Source of the DNA: an uncultured Prevotella sp.
Lineage (GTDB): Bacteria > Bacteroidota > Bacteroidia > Bacteroidales > Bacteroidaceae
Direction: 5' to 3'
Length of the DNA stretch: 53,728 nt
Assembly (NCBI GenBank): GCA_945830055.1
Contig: CALZXH010000007.1
Span: 1 to 53,728, forward strand
Shown: positions 53,677 to 53,728 of the stretch, piece by piece
Numbering within the stretch: position 1 is the stretch's first letter
How the letters are laid out: every line of letters starts with the position of its first letter
The notes under the pieces: generated by a model
Told to the model about the DNA's origin: nothing
The model's input: only the letters and a program-made list of their open reading frames with translations
Databases searched by the model: none
Translations under genes and position numbers: made by a program

Positions 53677-53728
53677 AAGGCATCGCCTTTTACTCTTTAA
53701 GGCATCGCCTTTTACTCTTTAAGGCATC
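53677..53728. repeat. 22-bp tandem repeat with a terminator-like hairpin
   Basis: Two perfect 22-bp units at 53677-53698 and 53699-53720 and the first 8 bases of a third (53721-53728), cut by the window end. Each unit holds the inverted repeat AAGGC-ATC-GCCTT followed by a T-rich stretch. No spacers, so not a CRISPR array. The number of copies is unknown. Confidence 0.9.

Noticed and set aside
53677..53728. CRISPR array
   Set aside because: The repeats follow each other without spacers and no cas genes are present.

Overview
The window is chromosomal DNA of a member of the Bacteroidales, most likely a Bacteroides- or Prevotella-like gut or rumen commensal. Four things point there: Bacteroidota-type promoters (TTTG, 19-20 bp spacer, TAnnTTTG) in front of many genes; families largely confined to the group (DUF4270, DUF4494, DUF4293, DUF5715, HU-CCDC81/SPOR, an omega-like RpoZ next to BamD); a methylmalonyl-CoA decarboxylase cluster typical of propionate formation; and a paralogous EF-G of the EF-G2 type known from Bacteroides. 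The genus is inference. No transposase, integrase, prophage, rRNA or CRISPR array is visible, so this is largely a core-genome stretch with a small pectin-degradation insert.

Layout. 1-350: no gene, an AGTACT-rich repeat cluster and the promoter of the first gene. 351-7450 (+): secreted MORN-repeat protein, YhcH-family protein, glycogen branching enzyme, a membrane protein and a UvrD/PcrA helicase, probably one transcript. 7500-7673: tRNA-Asp with its own promoter and terminator. 7694-12565 (-): rsmG, flotillin and NfeD as one unit, then a separately terminated EF-G2. 12701-13861 (+): hemW. 13888-20288 (-): GT5-like half protein, DUF4270 lipoprotein, a 42-residue protein, a rhamnogalacturonan acetylesterase and a GH106 rhamnosidase. 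20469-21669 (+): panC-panD. 21746-24373 (-): epimerase, carboxyltransferase, small protein and biotin carrier of methylmalonyl-CoA decarboxylation. 24478-29432 (-): TonB-dependent receptor, FtsX-like permease, aminotransferase. 29666-32136 (+): transmembrane pseudokinase, DUF4494, YggS. 32147-34475 (-): zinc-ribbon/FHA protein, HU-CCDC81/SPOR protein, metallo-beta-lactamase-fold hydrolase. 34622-40785 (-): SecA, a degenerate alkaline phosphatase-fold protein and a DUF4105 membrane protein. 40873-53651 (+): coaX, an outer-membrane barrel protein, LptC, PpiD, FeoAB, BamD, RpoZ, DUF4293, DUF5715, GT4 glycosyltransferase and YihY/BrkB. 53677-53728: a 22-bp tandem repeat that runs off the window.

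How the parts work together. Much of the window concerns envelope building and traffic: SecA exports, PpiD folds, BamD inserts barrel proteins, LptC carries LPS, and the flotillin/NfeD pair organises membrane domains. A second theme is carbon and energy: glycogen branching, the final decarboxylation towards propionate, pantothenate/CoA supply (PanC, PanD, CoaX), and saccharide removal from rhamnogalacturonan I (acetylesterase plus rhamnosidase).

The most unusual signal is a set of proteins that keep a known fold but have lost its catalytic residues: EF-G2 (switch I and the catalytic histidine altered), a GT5 half-protein without the KxGG motif or the C-terminal domain, a membrane pseudokinase without HRD or DFG, and a PafA-fold protein lacking most of its metal ligands. 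The pseudokinase operon converges on a gene pair encoding an FHA phosphopeptide-binding fold and a membrane-anchored SPOR protein. This is the best candidate here for an uncharacterised envelope-signalling module, but the link is inferred from position only.
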